From contig JAPQWV010000018.1 in NCBI GenBank assembly GCA_027422505.1, positions 17,440,001-17,504,000 of the forward strand: 64,000 bases of DNA, in the 5' to 3' direction. Position 1 is the stretch's first letter; every line of letters begins with the position of its first letter. The position numbers and the translations under genes are program-made. The stretch is from Craterostigma plantagineum (Eukaryota > Streptophyta > Magnoliopsida > Lamiales > Linderniaceae). Shown here piece after piece: positions 59,101 to 64,000 of the stretch. Below the pieces are notes generated by a model that saw nothing but the letters and a program-made list of their open reading frames with translations, did no database searches and had not been told where the DNA came from.

Positions 59101-61172
59101 CATTAGATCGAAGCGTTCATTTGTCGAAAAATCGCGGGGAGGCTATTTTTCAAGTAGAATACTCCCGGATTATCGGAAGCTTGATGTATCTAATGAGCTG
59201 TACTAGGCCAGATATTGCTTATGCTATAAGCAAACTGAGTTCGTACACGAGCAATCCGAGTGCGGATCATTGGACCGCTATAATACGGGTTTTGATATAC
59301 TTACGGTATACTCGAGACTATGGATTACACTATGGTCGATATCCCGCGGTGTTAGAAGGCTACACAGATGCGAACTGGATATCTGATATGAAGGACTCTA
59401 AGAGCACAAGCGGCTATGTGTTTACACTCGCTGGAGCTGCTGTGTCTTGGAAATCCTCGAAACAAACGGTTATAGCAAGATCCACTATGGAATCTGAGTT
59501 CTTTGCCTTGGATAAATGTGGAGAAGAAGCTGCCTTGGATAAATGTGGAGAAGAAGCTGAATGGTTACGCCATTTCTTGGAGGATATTCCTAAATGGGAA
59601 AAACCTGTGCCGCCTACTGCGATAGCCAATCGGCTATTGGACGAGCACAGAGTACTATGTATAATGGTAAGTCGAGACACATACGTCGTCGACATAATAC
59701 CGTTAGGCAACTGCTCTCAACTGGAGTTATCTCGATTGATTATGTGAAATTCGACGGATAACATTGCGGATCCGCTAACCAAAGGGTTAAATAGAGATGC
59801 AGTTGAAAGGTTGACGAAAGGAATGGGCTTAAAGCCTTAAAGTATAGAAGTGCTAAGAAGGAAAACCCTACCTATGTGACTGGAGATCCCAAGATCTAGG
59901 TTCAAAGGGACAACCTAATCTTAGGACTTGGTATCACTGTGGGGATAACCCAGCTCATTCCTGTCAAGAAACAGTGATGACGGAAAAGGCTAGCATTATG
60001 ATGCTTTAATGACTATCATAGAGTATTGATAGAAAATACTCGCGACGTGAGAAGTCACCTATGTTAGGGAGAAGTGGGGCCGCTTCAAAGGAGAACTGAA
60101 AAGCTTAGTTCTTTAGAAACCCTCGCAGAATCAGGACGTGTCCATGACCGTACTGGACAAAACCATGAGAACGGAACAAGAGGAAAATGGTCTCTGTGTA
60201 TTGTACGTGGGTTCGTTTACACAAAAAGCGGGACAGTTCAAAGACATCGTGTTCTACTGGACTGCAGTAAACCAAGCGTGCATACAAGGAGGAAGTTCAA
60301 ATGGTAAACATACTATCCTCTATGCAGAGTATCATTAGATAGCAGAAACATTAACCAACCAATTCTCATTCATGTGGGGGATTGTTAGATAATTTATATT
60401 ATATTAATTTTATAAATTAGGTGAATGAGATTTTTGGAGTGGTTTTTGGATTAGATTTTTGAAGTGGTTTTTGGATTGAATTTTGGAGTGGTTTGATGGA
60501 ATGGTTTAAACCATTCCTCAAATGTGTTAGTCCTTGAATTAAAAAAAAAATTATTTTAATTTTTTGCTATAAATAGGGCCATTAGGCTTGAAAAAAAAAA
60601 CACACACACAAGAAATAAAAGGAAAAAAAATACTACTTCATCAAATATTGTTTCTGCTATAATTCTTATTCCGTTCGTAGTCGGTGTCGTTTTTGTGCTA
60701 AACAAACGCCGTGTTTTTCGAAGTATCTTGGGAAATAGACGCTCGTTAAAAACCTCTAGTACATACGTGAGGGAGCGAATCTATTTTAAGGAAATTGTGT
60801 GTTACACAATCTTCGAATATATATATATTTATTATTTTTCCTCTCCCAGCCAACAGTTAGAAACTACGAAGTCATATGGCTGGCAGTACATATGTACTAT
60901 GCTATATTCTTGGTTGGTAGAGAAAACCGAATAACTCTGTCTAACAGGCATATCACAAGGATTTGTTGGAACAAAGGGTTCACTTGGCTGCTATAACAAG
61001 ACGACGTACGCCATTTTCGCCGCCGCCTTCGCCTTCGCCTTCGCCTTCTTCTTCTTCTTCTCCGATTAGTAACATCAGAACGCCGCCCAAAAAGGGTACA
61101 GTTCGACGGGGAAGAGAGAAAAGGAGGCATAGGAGCAGAGTCATTATTCCTAGGAATGATTTAGTTTTTTGA
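53189..61172 (+). CDS. MUCI70: MUCI70-type DUF616 glycosyltransferase-like protein, last intron carries a Copia element
   Basis: Golgi type II membrane protein of the DUF616/TOD1-MUCI70 group, linked to pectin synthesis. Nine exons with GT-AG junctions: 53189-53432, 53533-53808, 53900-54113, 54220-54329, 54428-54627, 54807-54910, 54999-55186, 55258-55458 and 60948-61172. Restored length about 586 residues, as in MUCI70. A short basic cytosolic part is followed by a membrane span near residues 57-80 ([19 protein letters not shown]). The DUF616 core has [56 protein letters not shown] and [18 protein letters not shown]. One extra T at 55402-55404 makes a stop 16 codons before the end of exon 8; removing it reads [11 protein letters not shown] into exon 9 (AYHKDLLEQ, then a Pro/Ser run). 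Either this allele is truncated or the base is an error. Intron 8 is 5.49 kb because of the Copia insertion. A (CT)n tract forms the intron 2 acceptor. Confidence 0.85.
55510..55982 (+). repeat. 5' LTR of the Copia element
   Basis: 473 bp, with TATAAATA at 55696-55703 as the likely promoter, and A- and CA-rich runs after it. Confidence 0.92.
56013..56941 (+). pseudogene. Copia gag, one frameshift
   Basis: Starts [10 protein letters not shown]. Capsid-like UBN2 region ([57 protein letters not shown]) and a complete zinc knuckle [14 protein letters not shown] near 56867-56910. The frame breaks at about 56231, where CTGAACTAG lacks one T that would give LNLATYLKE. Confidence 0.85.
56932..59840 (+). 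pseudogene. Copia pol (protease, integrase, reverse transcriptase, RNase H), several breaks
   Basis: Protease has [12 protein letters not shown] (active-site Asp codon 57037). Most of the GAG-pre-integrase domain is missing and a 20-bp direct repeat (57327-57346, 57392-57411) marks the spot. Integrase carries [16 protein letters not shown] and [10 protein letters not shown]. Reverse transcriptase (58384-58986) has [21 protein letters not shown] and the catalytic YVDDIL. RNase H (to about 59560) has YTDANW and STMESEF, with a 27-bp tandem duplication at 59505-59558 repeating ALDKCGEEA. It ends [13 protein letters not shown]. Frame breaks fall at about 56935, 57395, 58360, 58970 and 59660, so this copy cannot move on its own as written. 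Confidence 0.88.
60383..60855 (+). repeat. 3' LTR of the Copia element
   Basis: 473 bp, followed by GTTAG and, 87 bp later, by the acceptor of the last MUCI70 exon. Confidence 0.92.
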
Positions 61173-61829
61173 GGTTATTCATTCTTTTGTTTCTTTTCTT
61201 GTTCTTCTTGATGGTGGTGGTGGTGGTATAACTCTTTGTATATACTGATTATTTCAAGATATACAAACTTACAAACAAAATATAGACAGAAGTTTAAAGT
61301 TCGACTTGTTGGGCCATTGCATACCCTATCAAATTCAAGGATGTGACACGATATATATCATCGTTCACCAATTTCCATTTAAAATAATCATGATATATGA
61401 CGGCATTATGTCACTTCAGCATACAACTAAACAATAAAAAATGTGTTTGCAGTGTTCATTTTGGAAGATCAAAAGCCAGCTGGGAGTTCATGGTGGCATA
61501 TGCTATACTCGATCTGTTTTGGGTTGCATAATTTGAATGATCGTTTTGTGGGGTTTCTTTAGGAAGACGAAAAGGTCGAGCCTTTTTCGCCCTGGGCTGC
61601 AGATACTATCTCAAATAGGATGCAATCCTTCAAGGTTTCTTTGAGATCTGTTGGTACCAAATGATGGGAAACAGTTGCTAGTGCTATTAAGCTACAATCT
61701 TTCGAATTTATTTTACTGCCTTTTGCGATATCAGATCTGTCCATGTTCGTCGTTGGATGTTCCAATATTTGCTGGGTTTTACATTAATTCTATGTTTAAG
61801 CTCTGAGAATTCGAATATCTTATACATCA
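61173..61829. other. Spacer and probable leader of the small membrane-protein gene
   Basis: 3' UTR of the MUCI70-like gene with a (GGT)n run near 61213, then the upstream region of the next gene. Pieces near 61440-61740 could hold a 5' UTR intron, but I see no firm splice pair. Confidence 0.35.
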
Positions 61830-62264
61830 ATGGCTTCCAATGGGTTCTTCCTCATCTGTATGCTCCATTCTTGGATTGCCCTAAGTTGTGGAGCCCTAAT
61901 GATGTTCTGCAGCGAACAAGTATTAATCTTCAGCCATGGCAGAGAACGTGCGAGCAAGCTCATGGGATCGACGCCCCACGATCAGCTCTTGATCCAAACA
62001 TCTGATTCCTTCTCAGGTTTGCTTTTGTTCGCCGTTGGGTTTCTCTTGTTCATGGTGGCTTTTGTGAAGGAGAAGGAGTTCCATGGGTTCTTGGCAAGAG
62101 GTTGTGTGCTTCTTCACATTGCAGTGGCTATTTGGAGGATTTGCTTTGAGAGGAAAGTCGAAGTTCTTGGCTACGATTGGGCGAGGTTAGTCGCAGGGGA
62201 CATAGCTTTGGGACTTTCTTGGGTTTTCTTCCTTGTGTATTCTTGGAGGGAGAAGTATGATTGA
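61830..62264 (+). CDS. Small conserved plant membrane protein, four hydrophobic segments (DUF7865-like)
   Basis: Single exon, 144 residues, frame intact. It starts MASNGFFLICMLHSWIALSCGALMMF, then SKLMGSTPHDQLLIQTSDSF, LLLFAVGFLLFMVAFV, GCVLLHIAVAIWRICFERKVE, and ends LGLSWVFFLVYSWREKYD. Four membrane spans are likely, at about residues 4-27, 60-80, 88-108 and 118-138. I recognise it as a single-domain protein conserved across land plants without a known function. A longer frame from 61757 in another register is not the gene. Confidence 0.8.
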   Translation: MASNGFFLICMLHSWIALSCGALMMFCSEQVLIFSHGRERASKLMGSTPHDQLLIQTSDSFSGLLLFAVGFLLFMVAFVKEKEFHGFLARGCVLLHIAVAIWRICFERKVEVLGYDWARLVAGDIALGLSWVFFLVYSWREKYD

Positions 62265-63260
62265 TTTAAGGATTTGCCTTCGAAGTAATGAACAATGGAT
62301 ATTTTTCTCTATATACCTTTATGATCTGAGAAATATGCTTGAAACACATTTTATGAGTGACTTGTGGTGAGTTTGCTGTGTGTGTTTTCCTATCAGAAAT
62401 AGACTTTGATCTTCCTTGTTTCTTTCGTTCTTGGTTACGTAGATTGTGTGCAGTTTTGTTCGGTGTAGACCTATTTATGGTTTTCGAAAGCTATCTGTTA
62501 CTACAATAAGGGACTTAAAATTGATTTCTTTAATGTGGAGATGTGTTCTATGTTTCTGCTGTGTACTGTAATCAGTGAGGATTTAATTCAAGAATACTAA
62601 TCAGTAGTAGTAATACGAAGCAATATGGATAAACATAAAATTTTTATCGAAAACCCTCAATGGGGCTTCGAGGCAACAAGCCAACCGATGATGTACGGGT
62701 CGGTTCTCGATGGTTCCGGGTCGGAGGAACAGCAAATGGGTTGTTTTGTAAAAAAGACGCGATTTTTTTTTTTTGTTTAGCTTTGCTGACGCGACAGCGT
62801 AACAAAAGGATTTAATTAAAGTCTCTAACCTGATCGGGTGGGTTTCGAGCAAATCATTTATTTAATTAATTTAAATTATTTTTCAACGGGGAAAATATTT
62901 GATGTATAAATATCTGATTCTTACCGCACCCAGGCTAATGAGGGTAGCACAGTGTGCATTCGAGCGAGCGATGACTGTGCCAGAGTCAAGACAACAACGT
63001 TTTGTGAGCTAATAAAGCAATAATAAAGAAAGACTCGCTCGTCTTGTTTGTTCATCACGGTAATGAAAGGAACTGAAGCAAGACTTGTGTATTTCTCTGT
63101 CGATTGATTTTTAATAACTTCCCACATTGCCAATCTATATATGCCTTCGTTAATCACATAGTTTGCGTCTATTAAAGAATGAGAAACGAAGATCCAATTG
63201 AGTGATCGCTTGACCCTTGATCTCTGTGTTTTTTTTTTCCCTTTGAGCAGTGATTTCAGC
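62265..63260. other. Intergenic region
   Basis: 3' UTR of the membrane-protein gene to about 62600, then AT-rich spacer and the upstream region of the last gene. No TATA box or repeat is clear. Confidence 0.4.
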
Positions 63261-64000
63261 ATGGAGTCGCCGGCGGCTGTTTCTCGCTATATTAATAAGA
63301 ATTCCAAGTAACCATTTTACACGTCGTTTTTTTTTCCTGTGTGTTGGGTCGAGTGAAGCGTCGTGCATGTTTACGATTCATGCGATTTTGGGTTTGATTT
63401 CACAGGAATTTATCGTTTTTGGGTGGTGGGTCGTCGTCTTCGTCGGCCTTGGAATTGGATGCATCGCCACCTACCATTAATTTCGTTTCTGCTAAACCTA
63501 GGTCGTCGTCGTCGAAAGAGGAAGAGGTGGAAAAAAATGTCCTCTTTACTGATTTAGGGTTTTGGGTATTTGTGTACGATTATGTGCATGATCTCGTCAG
63601 TTTTGTTCTTCGTGGTGATTGATTGAATTTTGGGTAAGTTTGCTCGGTGGGATTTTTTATTGGGGCATAATCTGATCATTGTGAAGGGGAATGTACAATT
63701 TCTTGTTTGTCAAATGATCTTAGATGGGTTTCGGAAGCGTTATATGTTGTTTTATACAAATCTTTTTTGCAGGTTCTTAACCATGCAATGATAGACATGG
63801 AGGACATGGAAGAAGACATCGAAGCTTTAGCTGATGAAGTGCCTAAAACTAGCACCAAAGGAAAGGTACGCCAAGAATCTTCACTTTCTCCTTTACCCCA
63901 TCATTTGCTGTTATCTATTTCTGGCAGTAATCTACATACTCCATTCTATAACCTCTTAGGAACTTCTTCAAGATCCTCCAGTTAATAATGGCGGTTTATC
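63261..64000 (+). CDS. 5' part of an unidentified multi-exon gene, continues past the window
   Basis: I do not recognise the family. Exons 63261-63307, 63406-63565, 63773-63865 and from 63960 join in one frame with GT-AG junctions: MESPAAVSRYINKNSKNLSF, then a Ser/Gly-rich stretch (GGGSSSSSALELDAS), NFVSAKPRSSSSKEEEVEKN, VLNHAMIDMEDMEEDIEALA, and LLQDPPVNNGG at the edge. The acidic segment MEDMEEDIEALADE may be a short helix or coiled coil. The end of exon 2 is the least certain; I chose TTTTGG|GTATTT because it keeps phase. The rest lies beyond the window. Confidence 0.5.

Larger units (their letters stand above)
55510..60855 (+). mobile_element. Ty1-Copia retrotransposon in intron 8 of the MUCI70-like gene
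   Basis: LTRs of 473 bp each (55510-55982, 60383-60855), TGTTAGATAATT...CCAACA, with a perfect 5-bp target duplication GTTAG (55505-55509, 60856-60860). By eye the LTRs differ at about eight or nine bases plus a few repeat-length changes, so the insertion is recent. The order gag, protease, integrase, reverse transcriptase, RNase H is that of Copia. Purine-rich GTGGGGGATT precedes the 3' LTR. It lies in the same orientation as the host gene. Confidence 0.93.

Noticed and set aside
1..64000. CRISPR arrays, bacterial operons, rRNA genes, telomere or centromere satellite
   Set aside because: No regularly spaced direct repeats with unique spacers, no rRNA landmarks, and no long satellite array. 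The window is plant nuclear DNA.

Overview
This is nuclear DNA of a eudicot plant. It is AT-rich, its genes are split by introns with plant-type GT-AG signals, and its gene families are plant-specific (group IV B-box factor, DUF641, early-nodulin-like phytocyanin, MUCI70/DUF616). It is dense in LTR retrotransposons and MITEs. I cannot name the species; the retroelement types would suit an asterid, but that is a weak guess.

Layout. Bases 59-22061 (copy A) and 22062-42106 (copy B) are head-to-tail copies of one segment. Each carries, in order: a B-box zinc-finger gene with a hAT-type MITE in its promoter and two fold-back MITEs in intron 2; nested Stowaway and Harbinger-like MITEs; retroelement LTR-like sequence; a gamma-glutamyl hydrolase (GGH) pseudogene; a 7.8-kb LTR retrotransposon without recognisable pol, whose 5' LTR holds a hAT-type MITE carrying a LOB-domain gene fragment; and a TRIM LTR broken by a third hAT-type MITE. 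Copy A keeps an intact B-box gene and a complete 2.78-kb solo LTR sitting inside GGH exon 1. Copy B has seven single-base indels in the B-box exons, a 2.0-kb deletion that removes the GGH start and part of the solo LTR, and a 165-bp segment in opposite orientation. The duplication ends inside a TRIM LTR.

From 42107 the sequence is single copy. First comes a strange structure: two TRIM elements head to head, both with 5' LTRs cut at the same base, enclosing about 590 bp of short palindromes and a 23-bp tandem repeat. Then follow a DUF641 (GIL1/IRKI-like) gene, a small two-exon gene, a CYP81-like P450 relic, an early-nodulin-like protein gene, several MITEs and a LINE-like retroposon. Next is a MUCI70-type DUF616 gene whose last intron holds a 5.35-kb Copia element with its target-site duplication. 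Last are a small four-helix membrane protein gene and the 5' part of an unidentified gene that runs off the window.

The genes do not form a pathway; they are ordinary neighbours. The main story is the layering of transposons (who inserted into whom), the tandem duplication and its later decay. Many copy differences are one-base changes in short homopolymers, so some 'broken' genes may be uncorrected long-read errors or merged haplotypes rather than biology.
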